Shown piece after piece: positions 16,995 through 28,100 of a stretch of 64,000 bases of DNA (position 1 is the first letter of the stretch; each line of letters opens with the position of its first letter). The translations under genes and the position numbers were made by a program. The stretch comes from Duganella levis (GTDB lineage Bacteria; Pseudomonadota; Gammaproteobacteria; Burkholderiales; Burkholderiaceae_D), in the NCBI RefSeq assembly GCF_009857605.1, contig NZ_WWCT01000003.1:186001-250000 (forward strand). Reading direction: 5' to 3'. Under the pieces are notes generated by a model. The model was given only the letters and a program-made list of their open reading frames with translations. It searched no databases and was not told where the DNA came from.

Positions 16995-17075
16995 CTACGT
17001 GCACCGGCCGCTATCCACCGCCTGAAGGGTAGGAAAGCTAAAGTAAAACCAGCCGGTAAAGAAGAAGTGGGTCAT
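16995..17075 (-). CDS. Phe-rich leader peptide of aroG (attenuation control)
   Basis: A 26-codon frame starting with ATG reads MTHFFFTGWFYFSFP and then TLQAVDSGRCT. Six of the first fourteen residues are Phe, with one Trp and one Tyr; it closely resembles the E. coli PheL leader, which starts [15 protein letters not shown]. Stalling of the ribosome at the Phe codons when charged tRNA-Phe is scarce would free segment 2 (AGGCGG, 17023-17018) to pair with the terminator arm, allowing aroG transcription. With enough Phe, segment 1 (ACCGGC, 17057-17052) and segment 2 (GCCGGT, 17008-17003) are covered or paired and the terminator forms. The ribosome binding site is weak. Leader control of a DAHP synthase by Phe codons is unusual in the classical models, where TyrR or TrpR do this. 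Confidence 0.82.
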   Translation of the reverse strand: MTHFFFTGWFYFSFPTLQAVDSGRCT

Positions 17076-17098
17076 GTCGGTCCGTAAAGTGTTCGACG

Positions 17099-17128
17099 AC
17101 TATAACAACAACTTGCGCCGTTTGGCAA
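17099..17128 (-). promoter_or_regulatory. aroG leader promoter
   Basis: On the minus strand TTGCCA (17128-17123), an 18-base spacer and TATAGT (17104-17099) match sigma-70 boxes at five of six positions each. The start point would be near 17092, about 17 bases before the leader peptide ATG. Confidence 0.65.
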
Positions 17129-17235
17129 GCGCTTTATCGCGCACATCTGATGCAGATCAGGTTTCACCCAATTGAACCCAGCAAAACTGAAAGGCTGCGC
17201 ATGCATCCGCAATGCGGCTACTTCCCGGGAGAAAC

Positions 17236-19869
17236 ATGATGACCAAACGACTTTACACGCAGCTCGCCATGGCGTTGTTGGCGGCCAACGCCGCCGCCCA
17301 GACTACGGAACCGGAACCCACCATGCAACGGGTGGAAATCACCGGCAGCTTGATCCGCCGCATCGCCAGCGAAACCGCGCTTCCGCTGACCTCGATCCGT
17401 GCCGAAGACTTCGCGCGCCAGGGCATGACTACCGTTCAGCAAGTGCTCAACAGTATTCCGATGAACCAGACCTCGCTGTCCAGCGCGCAGTCGATCGGCT
17501 CCGGCACCGGCGGCCAGTCGCAGGCCGATTTGCGCGGCCTCGGCGGCGAGCGCACGCTGGTGCTGCTCAACGGCCGCCGCATCGCCTCCCATCCGATCAT
17601 CGGCGACAGCGTCGACCTCAACGTGATTCCGCTGTCGGCGCTGGACCGGGTGGAAGTACTGCGCGACGGCGCCTCGGCCGTGTATGGCAGCGACGCCATC
17701 GGCGGCGTCATCAACTTCATCACCAAGCGCCAGGTCAAGGGCGGCGAAGTGACGGTGGAAGCCTACCAGCCGCAGGAGGAAGGCGGCGGCAGCGAGCGCC
17801 GTCTCAACCTCAGCGGCGGCTTCGGCGACCTTGCCACCGACCGCTTCAACATCTTCGGCGTGATGGACGTGCACCGGCAACTGGCGCTGCCGGCCACCGC
17901 GCGGCCGTTCTCGGCCACCGGCGTGATTCCCAGCCGCGGCGTCAGCCAGACCAGCGGCACGCCCTTCCCCGCCAACTTCTTTTCCGACAACGGCATCAGC
18001 GGCAATCCCGGCTTTGCCAGCGGCTGCCTGCCGCCGGCGTCCATTCCCAACACCACCGGCTCGCCCACCTGCCGCTACGACTACACGCGCGAAGTGGACG
18101 ACATCCCCTACACCAAGCAGGAATCGTATCTGGGGCGGCTGTCGTACAAGCCGAGCGACGACCACACGCTGGCGCTGGAAGCGCTGCACGCACGCAGCAC
18201 CAACACCGCGCGGGTGGCGCCGCCGCCGTTGGCCGGCATCGGCATGATCATGCATGGCGACAGTCCCTACTATCCGGGCGGCAGCGCCGGCGTGCCGGCC
18301 GTCGCCGGCCTGACCGGCGAAGACCTCGACATCAGCTGGCGGCCATTGGTCACCGGCCGCCGCGCCGACTACTCCACCAGCACCGCCGACCGGCTGGTGC
18401 TGAGCGCCGAAGGCACGCTGCAAGGCTGGGACTACAGCGCCGGCCTGAGCCACTCGATCAGCCAGGCCGCCAGCGCCTTCGCCGGCGGCTACGTGATCGA
18501 CCAGCGCATGATCGACGGCGTCGGCAGCGGTCTGCTGAATCCGTTCGGCGAGCAGAGCGCGGCCGGCCTGGCCTACCTCAACGACTCGCTGCTGATCGGC
18601 GAATACCTGCGCGCGCGCATGCGCTCCACCGCGCTCGACGCCCGCGCCAGCCGGGAGCTGACGCAGCTGCAAGGCGGCGCGCTCGGCTTCGCGCTGGGGG
18701 CCGAGGCGCGCAAGGAACGCGCACTGTATTCCGTCAACCGCGCGCTGGCGTCGCAAGCGTCCAGCTCGGGCTTTGCCGACGCCCAGGACCAGTCGGGCGA
18801 CCGCCGCATCTACGCGCTGTTCGCCGAACTCAACGCACCCGTGATCAAGAACCTGGAACTCAACGCCGCCGCCCGCTTCGACCATTACAGCGATGTCGGC
18901 CGCAGCTTCACGCCGAAGATCAGCGCGCGCTACCAGCCGGTCACGCCGCTGCTGTTGCGGGCCTCGTGGAACCGCGGCTTCCGCGCGCCGACGCTGTTCG
19001 ACCTGCACGGCCCGCAGACGGTGACCAATACCTCCGATCCGTGGAACGATCCGGTGCTGTGCCCCGGCGGCGTGCCGGTGCCCGGCGCCAACCCCAACCT
19101 GTCGTGCGACCAGCAGCAGAACAAGCGCCAGGGCGGCAATCCGGACGTCAAGCCGGAGCGCTCCAAGACCTACAGCGCCGGCGTGGTGTTCGAACCGGTG
19201 CGCGCGCTGACGCTGTCGCTCGACTACTGGAACATCCGCCTGCGCGACCAGATCAACGCGCTGGCCGAACAGACCGTGTTCAACGACTACGCCAAGTACC
19301 AGAGCCTGTTCCACTACAACGCAGCCGGCACCCGGCTCGATTACGTCTCGCTGATCACCAACAACCTCGGCGAAGTGAAGACCAGCGGCATCGACGCCAG
19401 CGTGCTGTGGCGCATGCCGCAGGGGCCGTACGGCACGGTCTCCTTGCAGATCGACGGCACCTGGGTGCGCAACTACGATTACCAGAACGAGCGCGGCGGC
19501 GTGTTCACCGAGAATGTCGGCCGCTACGCCGACGCCACACCGGTATTCCGCTGGCGCCACAACGCCACCATCAACTGGAGCAAGGGGCCGTGGGGGGCGT
19601 CGCTGACCAACCGCTATATGTCCGGCTACACCGACCAGAACGGCGTCGAGCCGGAGTTCTTCAACCAGGTCAAATCGTATTCGGTGTGGTCGCTGTCCGG
19701 CAATTACACCGGCATCAAGCATGTCGACCTGACGGTGGGCGTGCGCAATCTGCTGGATGAAGAGCCGCCGTTCACCAACCAGAGCACCACCTTCCAGCAG
19801 GGCTACGATCCGCGCTACACCGATCCGCTTGGCCGTACGTGGTATGCGCGCATCACCTACAAGTTCTGA
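17236..19869 (+). CDS. TonB-dependent receptor 3
   Basis: An 877-residue outer-membrane receptor. It starts MMTKRLYTQLAMALLAANAAAQ (short signal peptide), followed by RVEITGSLIRR, plug motifs DLRGLGGERTLVLLNGRR and ALDRVEVLRDGASAVYGSDA, the barrel signature YYPGGSAGVPAVAGL, and the C-terminal strand YARITYKF. The ATG at 17236 was chosen because GGGAGA lies just upstream; the ATG at 17212 lacks a ribosome binding site. It is very close to receptors 2 and 4, though its N-terminal signal sequence is shorter and lacks the MMxETxxSR start of the others. The ligand is unknown. Confidence 0.93.
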   Translation: MMTKRLYTQLAMALLAANAAAQTTEPEPTMQRVEITGSLIRRIASETALPLTSIRAEDFARQGMTTVQQVLNSIPMNQTSLSSAQSIGSGTGGQSQADLRGLGGERTLVLLNGRRIASHPIIGDSVDLNVIPLSALDRVEVLRDGASAVYGSDAIGGVINFITKRQVKGGEVTVEAYQPQEEGGGSERRLNLSGGFGDLATDRFNIFGVMDVHRQLALPATARPFSATGVIPSRGVSQTSGTPFPANFFSDNGISGNPGFASGCLPPASIPNTTGSPTCRYDYTREVDDIPYTKQESYLGRLSYKPSDDHTLALEALHARSTNTARVAPPPLAGIGMIMHGDSPYYPGGSAGVPAVAGLTGEDLDISWRPLVTGRRADYSTSTADRLVLSAEGTLQGWDYSAGLSHSISQAASAFAGGYVIDQRMIDGVGSGLLNPFGEQSAAGLAYLNDSLLIGEYLRARMRSTALDARASRELTQLQGGALGFALGAEARKERALYSVNRALASQASSSGFADAQDQSGDRRIYALFAELNAPVIKNLELNAAARFDHYSDVGRSFTPKISARYQPVTPLLLRASWNRGFRAPTLFDLHGPQTVTNTSDPWNDPVLCPGGVPVPGANPNLSCDQQQNKRQGGNPDVKPERSKTYSAGVVFEPVRALTLSLDYWNIRLRDQINALAEQTVFNDYAKYQSLFHYNAAGTRLDYVSLITNNLGEVKTSGIDASVLWRMPQGPYGTVSLQIDGTWVRNYDYQNERGGVFTENVGRYADATPVFRWRHNATINWSKGPWGASLTNRYMSGYTDQNGVEPEFFNQVKSYSVWSLSGNYTGIKHVDLTVGVRNLLDEEPPFTNQSTTFQQGYDPRYTDPLGRTWYARITYKF

Positions 19870-19872
19870 CAT

Positions 19873-19903
19873 AAATTTACACTACACACAGTCACGTAAA
19901 TTT
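19873..19903. repeat. Inverted repeat after TBDR 3
   Basis: AAATTTAC (19873-19880) and GTAAATTT (19896-19903) are perfect eight-base arms around 15 bases, starting four bases after the receptor stop. It is AT-rich and has no T tract, so its role as operator or weak terminator is open. Confidence 0.5.
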
Positions 19904-19930
19904 CATTGGAGCTGTAAGCATTTGTAATGC

Positions 19931-19990
19931 GGGCGGAACGGGCGTGTGGCGCGCCTTTCCGCCCAATCGGCCGCACCGCAGGCGCCACAC
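19931..19990 (+). promoter_or_regulatory. Two mutually exclusive hairpins in the TBDR 4 leader
   Basis: GGGCGGAA (19931-19938) can pair with TTCCGCCC (19957-19964). In its loop lies GTGTGGCGC (19944-19952), which can pair with GCGCCACAC (19982-19990). The two stems interlock and cannot form together except as a pseudoknot. The region lies 135-195 bases before the TBDR 4 start and could be a structured leader RNA or a protein-binding site. No known riboswitch is recognised. Confidence 0.4.
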
Positions 19991-20124
19991 CGGCTTTACA
20001 TCTGTAACGCTTTGCACGGCGCGTACTTGTTCAAGCGTCATTGTTCACCTCCTGTCCCGATGGTCTGATGGCCTTTGCTCAAAAAGCAAACACCCATTCC
20101 CATATCCATGCAGGAGTTAAAACA

Positions 20125-22761
20125 ATGATGATTGAAAGAGCGATGTCCCGTACCTTGCGTGCGCTGTTTGCCGGTGGCCTGTTGGTCGGCATGCACGCAG
20201 CACAGGCGCAAACCGATGAGGCACCGATCCAGCGCGTGGAAGTGACCGGTTCCAGCATCAAGCGCCTGGCCACTGAAACGGCACTGCCGATCACCACCAT
20301 CAAGGCTTCCGACTTCGAAAAGCAAGGCCTGACCACCGCTGCTGAAGTGATGAACACGCTGTCGATGAACCAGAGCGTCACCGGCAGCAGCCAGTCGGTC
20401 GGCTCCGGCACCGGCGGCATCGCCACCGCCGACCTGCGCGGCCTGGGCAGCAACAAGACGCTGGTGCTGCTGAATGGCCGCCGCCTGGCCAGCCACCCGT
20501 TCAACGGCTCGTCCGTCGACCTCAACATCATTCCGCTGTCGGCGCTGGAACGCGTCGAAGTGCTGCGCGACGGCGCCTCGGCCATCTACGGCACTGACGC
20601 CATCGGCGGCGTGATCAACTTCATCACCAAGCGTTCGGTAACCGGCGCCACCGTCAGCGTCGAGCGCTACCAGCCGCAGGCCAGCGGCGCCGGCGCCGAG
20701 TCGCGCCTCAACCTGTCGGGCGGCTACGGCGACCTCGACAAGGATGGCTGGAACATCTTCGGTGTGGTCGACCTGCACAAGCAGACCGCGCTGCAAGCCG
20801 TGGACCGCGACTTCTCCAGCACCAGTGTGCGCGCCGACAAGGGCATCAACAACAGCAGCGGCACTTCGCAGCCGGGCAACTTCTACTCGGACAACGGCAT
20901 CACCGGCAACCCCTACTACGCCAGCGGCTGCCTCGGCAAGGGCCTGATCGCCAAGTCGAACGGCACCTGCCGTACCGACACCATCGCCTACATCCAGGAC
21001 ATTCCGAAGACGCAGCAGGAATCCTTCCTGGGCAAGGCCACTTTCAAGCTGAGCGAAGATAATGTCGCCACGATTGAGTACCTGCACAGCCGTTCGACCA
21101 ACCAGAGCAGCATCGCACCGTCGCCGCTGACCGGCATCACCATGACCTCGGCCAGCCCCTACTATCCAGGCGGCAGCGCCGGCGTGCCGGCCGTGGCCGG
21201 CCTGACCGGTGAAGACCTGACCATCAACTGGCGCACCGTGGCCGCCGGCAACCGCATGGGCTACGACACCTCGATTTCCGACCGCCTGGTGGTAGCGTCG
21301 GAAGGCCTGGTGGCGGGCTGGGACTACAACGTCGGCCTGACCTACGGCATCAGCAAGGCCGCCAGCGCCTTCGTCGGCGGCTACACCAACGACTCGCTGA
21401 TGAAAGCGGGCGTACTGAGCGGCATCCTGAATCCGTTCGGCGAACAGTCGGCCGCCGGTAGCGCCTACATCGACGCGGCCCAGTTGCGCGGCGAATACCT
21501 GGCCGCCAAGATGACCAGCGTCGGTGTCGACGCCAAAGTCAGCCGCGAGATCTACCAGCTGCCGGCAGGCGGCGTCGGCTTTGCAATCGGCTCGGAATTC
21601 CGTCACGACAAAGCCACCTATGACGTCAACACCGCGCTGGCGTCGCAGGCATCGAGCTCCGGCTACGCCGATGCGCAGGACCAGGCCGGCCAGCGCAACA
21701 TCGCTGCGCTGTACTCGGAAGTCAGCGTGCCGCTGACCAAGACGCTGGAACTGTCGGGCGCCGCCCGTTACGACCATTACAACGACGTCGGCGGCAGCTT
21801 CAATCCGAAGATCGGCCTGCGCTGGGAAGCCAGCAAACAGGTGCTGTTCCGCACCTCGTACAACACCGGCTTCCGCGCGCCGACGCTGTATGACCTGCAT
21901 GGCCCGGCCACCTCGACCTTCACCAGCAACGCCTACGACGACCCGGTCCTGTGCCCGGGCGGCGTGGCGGCGGCCGGCGCCAATCCAAACGTGGCCTGCG
22001 CGCAGCAGCAATACATCCGTAGCGGCGGCAACGCCAACCTGAAGCCGGAGAAATCCAAGACCTTCGCGCTGGGCGTGGTGTTCGAGCCGGTCAACGCGGT
22101 CAGCGTGTCGTTCGATTACTTCAACATCAAGATCAAGGATTCGATCGGCACCGTGTCCGAGTCGACCATCTTCGGCAACTACGACAAGTACAAGGACTAC
22201 TTCGTCTACTCGGCCGACGGCAAGACGCTGCAATACGTGAACGCTGTGCTGGACAACCTGGGTGAAGTGAAGACGTCCGGCATCGACACCAGCCTGCGCT
22301 GGAAACTGCCGCGCACCTCGGTGGGCGACTTCGGCTTCCAGTTCGACGGCACCTGGGTACACAGCTACAAGTACCAGAACGAGACCGGTGGCGAGTTCGT
22401 GGAAAACGTCGGCGTGTATGGCGACAATGCACCGGTGTTCCGCTGGAAGCACAACGCCACCATCAGCTGGAAGAAAGGTCCGTGGAGCGCCAGCTTCTCG
22501 AACAAGTATCTGAGCGGGTATGTGGATGAGAATGATGTGGCGGATGCGTACTACCACAAGGTGCGCGCGTACTCGACCTACTCGCTGTCGAGCAGCTATA
22601 CCGGTTTCAAGAATACCGACCTGACGGTGGGTATCAAGAACCTGTTTGACAGCGCGCCGCCGTACACCAACCAGGGCACGACGTTCCAGAGCGGTTACGA
22701 TCCCCGCTTTACCGACCCGCTGGGCCGCACGTTCTACGTAAAGGCCAGCTACAAGTTCTAA
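20125..22761 (+). CDS. TonB-dependent receptor 4
   Basis: An 878-residue outer-membrane receptor starting MMIERAMSRTLRALFAGG, with a signal peptide ending near AQAQ. Then come RVEVTGSSIKR, plug motifs DLRGLGSNKTLVLLNGRR and ALERVEVLRDGASAIYGTDA, the barrel signature YYPGGSAGVPAVAGL, and a C-terminal strand ending VKASYKF. AGGAG at 20112-20116 supports the ATG at 20125 rather than the longer frame from 20041. It is the closest relative of receptor 3. A 24-base inverted repeat follows. The substrate is unknown. Confidence 0.93.
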   Translation: MMIERAMSRTLRALFAGGLLVGMHAAQAQTDEAPIQRVEVTGSSIKRLATETALPITTIKASDFEKQGLTTAAEVMNTLSMNQSVTGSSQSVGSGTGGIATADLRGLGSNKTLVLLNGRRLASHPFNGSSVDLNIIPLSALERVEVLRDGASAIYGTDAIGGVINFITKRSVTGATVSVERYQPQASGAGAESRLNLSGGYGDLDKDGWNIFGVVDLHKQTALQAVDRDFSSTSVRADKGINNSSGTSQPGNFYSDNGITGNPYYASGCLGKGLIAKSNGTCRTDTIAYIQDIPKTQQESFLGKATFKLSEDNVATIEYLHSRSTNQSSIAPSPLTGITMTSASPYYPGGSAGVPAVAGLTGEDLTINWRTVAAGNRMGYDTSISDRLVVASEGLVAGWDYNVGLTYGISKAASAFVGGYTNDSLMKAGVLSGILNPFGEQSAAGSAYIDAAQLRGEYLAAKMTSVGVDAKVSREIYQLPAGGVGFAIGSEFRHDKATYDVNTALASQASSSGYADAQDQAGQRNIAALYSEVSVPLTKTLELSGAARYDHYNDVGGSFNPKIGLRWEASKQVLFRTSYNTGFRAPTLYDLHGPATSTFTSNAYDDPVLCPGGVAAAGANPNVACAQQQYIRSGGNANLKPEKSKTFALGVVFEPVNAVSVSFDYFNIKIKDSIGTVSESTIFGNYDKYKDYFVYSADGKTLQYVNAVLDNLGEVKTSGIDTSLRWKLPRTSVGDFGFQFDGTWVHSYKYQNETGGEFVENVGVYGDNAPVFRWKHNATISWKKGPWSASFSNKYLSGYVDENDVADAYYHKVRAYSTYSLSSSYTGFKNTDLTVGIKNLFDSAPPYTNQGTTFQSGYDPRFTDPLGRTFYVKASYKF

Positions 22762-22766
22762 AACAG

Positions 22767-22836
22767 GTCGCTCCCGCGCAGGCGGGAGCCCATACTGAGC
22801 AAGCGTTCTATAGGCTCCCGCCTGCGCGGGAGCGAC
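22767..22836. repeat. Perfect 24-base inverted repeat pair between convergent genes
   Basis: The arm 22767-22790 (begins GTCGCTCCCGCGCAG) and its exact reverse complement 22813-22836 (ends CTGCGCGGGAGCGAC) are separated by 22 bases. Each arm also contains an internal palindrome (CTCCCGC...GCGGGAG). It resembles REP-type intergenic repeats and lies between TBDR 4 and tldD, which converge. It probably works as a two-way terminator or messenger stabiliser. Confidence 0.8.
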
Positions 22837-22840
22837 GCAA

Positions 22841-24301
22841 TCAGGCAGTACCGCCAACGGTCACGCCGTCGATCCGCAGTGTCGGCTGGCCGACGCCGAC
22901 CGGCACGCTCTGGCCTTCCTTGCCGCACACGCCCACGCCCGGATCCAGCTTCATGTCGTTGCCGATCATCGACACGCGGTTCAGCACTTCCGGACCGTTG
23001 CCGATCAGGGTCGCGCCTTTCACCGGGTAGGTGATCTTGCCGTTCTCAATCATGTACGCTTCGCTGGCCGAGAACACGAACTTGCCGTTGGTGATATCGA
23101 CCTGGCCGCCGCCGAAATTGACCGCATACAGGCCGTTCTTCACCGACGCCAGAATCTCGCCCGGATCTTTATCACCACCCAGCATATAGGTGTTGGTCAT
23201 GCGCGGCATCGGCAGGTGCGCGAACGATTCGCGGCGCGCGTTGCCGGTCACCGGCATCTTCATCAGGCGCGCGTTCATGGTGTCCTGGATATAGCCCTTC
23301 AGGATGCCGTCTTCGATCAGCGTGGTGCACTGGGTTGGATTGCCCTCATCGTCGATATTCAGCGAACCGCGGCGATCCGCCAGCGTGCCATCGTCGACCA
23401 CGGTCACACCTTTGGCCGCCACGCGCTCGCCGATGCGGCCGGAGAAGGTCGACGAACCCTTGCGGTTGAAATCGCCTTCCAGACCGTGGCCAATCGCTTC
23501 GTGCAGCAGGATGCCCGGCCAGCCAGGGCCCAGCACCACGGTCATCGGACCGGCCGGCGCCGGACGCGCATCCAGGTTCACCAGCGCCGATTTGACGGCC
23601 TCAGTTGCGTACTCTTCCAGCAACGTATCGCTGAAGTAGCCATAGTCGTAGCGGCCGCCGCCGCCGGACGAACCCATTTCACGACGGCCGTTCTGCTCGA
23701 CGATCGCGGTCAGCGACACCCGCACCAATGGACGGATATCGGCCGCCAGCACGCCATCGCTGCGCACCACCAGTACCACATCGTATTCGCCGGCCAGGCT
23801 GGCCATTACCTGCACCACGCGTGGGTCCTTGGCGCGCGCCATCTTCTCGATGCGCTCCAGCAGCTTGACCTTGGCGGTCGCGTCCAGCGACACCAGCGGG
23901 TCATGCGGCAGGTACAGCGAACGGCCGCCGACCTGGTTCATCGCGCCGGCCACCTTGATCTTGCCAGCGCCGGCACGGGCGATGGTGCGGGTGGCGGAGG
24001 CGGCATCCATCAGCGCCGCTTCGGAAATCTCGTCCGAATACGAAAACGCGGTCTTGTCGCCCGACACGGCGCGCACACCGACGCCCTGATCGATCGAGAA
24101 ACTGCCGGTCTTGACGATGCCCTCTTCCAGGCTCCAGCCTTCGTTTTTGGTAAATTGGAAATACAAGTCGGCATAGTCGACTTTGTGGGTGAACATGCTG
24201 CCCAGGGTCTTGAGCAGCTTGCCTTCGTCCAGCCCGAACGGCGTCAGCAGGATATCGCGCGCTACGGCCAGGGTGGACAGGTTCGGTTCAAATGGCTTCA
24301 T
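22841..24301 (-). CDS. tldD: Metalloprotease TldD
   Basis: TldD is the catalytic half of the TldD-TldE protease, known for trimming modified peptides and antitoxin CcdA. The 486-residue product has the zinc motif [13 protein letters not shown] with His267, Glu268 and His272, and the typical C-terminal region [36 protein letters not shown] is present in parts (for example [12 protein letters not shown]). It is last in the yhdP-nit-tldD row, 42 bases after the amidase gene. The tldE/pmbA partner is not in the window. Confidence 0.95.
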   Translation of the reverse strand: MKPFEPNLSTLAVARDILLTPFGLDEGKLLKTLGSMFTHKVDYADLYFQFTKNEGWSLEEGIVKTGSFSIDQGVGVRAVSGDKTAFSYSDEISEAALMDAASATRTIARAGAGKIKVAGAMNQVGGRSLYLPHDPLVSLDATAKVKLLERIEKMARAKDPRVVQVMASLAGEYDVVLVVRSDGVLAADIRPLVRVSLTAIVEQNGRREMGSSGGGGRYDYGYFSDTLLEEYATEAVKSALVNLDARPAPAGPMTVVLGPGWPGILLHEAIGHGLEGDFNRKGSSTFSGRIGERVAAKGVTVVDDGTLADRRGSLNIDDEGNPTQCTTLIEDGILKGYIQDTMNARLMKMPVTGNARRESFAHLPMPRMTNTYMLGGDKDPGEILASVKNGLYAVNFGGGQVDITNGKFVFSASEAYMIENGKITYPVKGATLIGNGPEVLNRVSMIGNDMKLDPGVGVCGKEGQSVPVGVGQPTLRIDGVTVGGTA

Positions 24302-24343
24302 GGTGATGCTTTCTGTTAGGTGTTACCGGCATTGTAGTGGATA

Positions 24344-25140
<797 letters not shown>

Positions 25141-25144
<4 letters not shown>

Positions 25145-28100
25145 GGCGATCCCTTTGACGGTTCCAGTTTTGTGGCATCCAGCTTGGTGACGACCGGCGC
25201 CTTCCACGGCCCGGACACTTGCATATGATAGGTCAGCGCCTTCATCACCGGCGCACTGAGGAACAGCTGGGCCAGGAAACTGCCGAGGCCGATGACGGGG
25301 TTGACCGCCAGCGCATACACCAGCGGCGCCGTGCCCAGGTTGACCTCGGGAATCACCACCACATGCAGGTTGGTGGTTTCATTGGCGATATCGGCGCTGC
25401 CGTCCATCAATACAGTGGCGGCCACGCCGTGCATTTTCAAGTTGTCGGTTTTAACGATGCCGCGGTTGATGTTGGCGCTGGCGGTAATGCCGTCAAACGC
25501 CAGCCCTTCCGAGAACACATCGTGGAAGTCCAGCTTGAGCAGGCGCGGCAAGGCTTGCAGGCTCAGCACGCCCAGCAGCTTGGCTGCGCCCGGGTCCTGC
25601 TTGAGGAACTGGCCCTTCTCCACATTCAGCGTGATCTGGCCGGACAAACTCGGCAGGTCCAGCGAGTACGGCAAGCCCTTCCAGGCGATATCGCCTTTCA
25701 GCGAACCCTTGCCGCCCTTCAGCGTATCGAGATAGCCAAAGCGTTCCAGCAACTTGCCCGCATCGATGATGCCGAGGTTGAAATTCAGGCTGGTGTCGTG
25801 CACGCCGTCCTTGCTGACCCACTTGCCCGAGCCGTTCAGCTCGCCGTCGGCATTGGTCAGCGACAGCTTGCTGACGCGCCATTCGCGCGCATTCGCCAGC
25901 TGGGCGTTGTTGGCTTGCAGTTCCAACCGGCCCAGTGGCTTGTTGAACAGTTCAAAGCGCTCGACCACCACATCCAGCGCCGGAATGGTGGCGGCCGCGC
26001 TCTTGTCGTCCAGCAACGCCTGGACGTCGCCCGAGGCCGATTCCGGGATGACCAGCGACGACAGCCGCGCCGTCACCTTGCCGAGGCCGGCGCCGGTGGA
26101 CGGTTCAGCCCAGGTAACGTAGCCATTGGCCTGGGTTGAGTCGATGCTGGCCTGCCACATGCCTTTTTTATGGGTAACGCCGACCACCACGTTTTCCAGC
26201 TTGCGGCCGCCGATCACCAGTTCGCTGGTGCGGGCGGCGATGGCGTCGGGCATGACGTACTGGGAGAAATCGCCGACATCGGAAGGCGACGCCAGCGCCG
26301 CCGCCGAGCCGGCAGCGGCCGGGCCGGCAATGGCGTCGCCGAAGTCCAGCCAGTTATCGACGTTCAGCTGGTTCATGCTGATATTGAAGGCCAGGCCGCT
26401 GTCCGGCTCCGGCGCCGGCGTGTTGACGCCGATGCCGCCGCGCACCAGCTTCCAGTGCTGCTTGCTTTGCTTCTGGCGCTGGTAGCGCGCGGCGACGCCG
26501 CTGCCGAGGTTGATGCGGATATCGTCATGCAGGAAGCCGGCCGCGTCCGCCGTCAGGCCGCTGGTCAGCACGAAGCGCAACGGCATGCTGTCGGTGGCGG
26601 TTTTGTTGACCGGCGCCGGCAAGTCCAGCGCCAGCCCGGTCAGCGACGACTCAACCGCGACGATGACCTGATGGTCGCGCGCGGTCACCGTGCCGCTGTA
26701 GCGCGTGCCGCCATTGAAGTGGCCGGCCAGGCGCTGCATGGCCGGCATCTGGAAGGCCTGGCGGAAGCCATCGGCCGTCAGCAGGCCGCCCAGCTTGACG
26801 ACGATGGCGCCATCCTTCTGGCTGCCGCCGGTGATCGATACCGGGCCGCCGAGGAAATTGCCGCTGATCTGGTTCAGGTTGACGCCGCGCTCGTTAAATT
26901 CAATCTTGCCCTGCGACGATTGCACCACCGGCAAATCGTTCATCAACACGATGTCGTTGTTGGCCAGCTGCACCGTGCCCTGCACCTTGGTGTCGATCGC
27001 GTGCGCCAGCGGAATGCGCAGGCTCAGCGTCAGCTTGGCGTTGCCGCTGGCTTGCGTCTCGTCGGTGAAGTGCGAAATCCACTCCAGCACCGGGCTGATG
27101 GTCAGGTAGCGCAGGAACTCCTGCATCGGCGCGGCGGCGTTGCCGTCGATCTCCAGCATGGAATCGTGCACGCTCAAGTCCGGGATCACGGCCTTGACGT
27201 TGCTCAGCGCGGCGCCGGCGGTTGTGGCGGTGTCGCCACGGATTTCCATGCGCGCGCCTTCGAACAGGAAGCTGCCCTTGATGTGCTCGGCCTGTGGCCA
27301 CAGCGGCAATGGCTGGCCGTCCTTGCCCAGTTCCTTGCCGTCGTGCAGATAGTAGCCCGGCTCGTAATTCAGCTTGGCGTCGGTCAGCTTGCCGGCCACG
27401 CGGAATTCGCCGCGCGCCTTGTCGTCCTTGAACGGGAAATGGGTCAGATCGCCGCGCAGGCGGATCGTGACGTCGCTGGCGACACCGCCTTCCAGCGCGC
27501 CGGTCAGCCAGTGGGTCAGGTCGTGCGGCGTCTGCATCGGCAGATAGCGGCCGATGCGGTTGATCTGGAAGCCGGTCAGCGTGCCGCTCAGGTCGGCCTT
27601 GCCCGGTCCCTTGCCGGCCAGCGAGAGAGTGTGCGAGCCTTGCAGCGTGCCGCTCATGCCTTCCTGCTCGAAGTCCATCGAGTCGATCTGGAACAGCAGC
27701 TGATTGTCGTCCTCAAACGACCAGCGCGCCTTCAGGTTCAGGTGATCGAACGGCATCGACGCTTCGGCGAAATAGTCCGGCATCTGCAACACCAGCTGCT
27801 GCGAGGTCAGGCTGAAATTGCCGCCGCGCTCGGTGGCGTCGATCGAGCCGCTGAGGTTATCGAAACCGGGGATGGCGGGCATGCCGGCAATCGCCGGCGT
27901 CTTGCCGCTCTTCGGCTGCGCCAGGCGCGGCGGCTGCGGCTTCAGGCCCAGCCCGACCAGGTCGCCCTTGACGCGGTAGGTCTGCAAGGCCGGGAAAGTG
28001 CCCTGCCACTCGGCGGAAAAATTCTGCAACAGGCCGCGCGGCGCGAAGCCGGCCACCATCTTGTGCTGTTGTTCGTTCAGCGGCAGGCGCTCGGCCAGGC

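Larger units (their letters stand above)
16901..17235. other. Divergent control region between aroG and TBDR 3
   Basis: This 335-base gap holds the aroG promoter, leader peptide and attenuator on the minus strand (17128 down to 16933). On the plus strand it holds the 5-prime region of TBDR 3, including an inverted pair CTGAT-GCAG-ATCAG at about 17147-17160 and the GGGAGA ribosome binding site. No further gene is visible. Confidence 0.7.
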
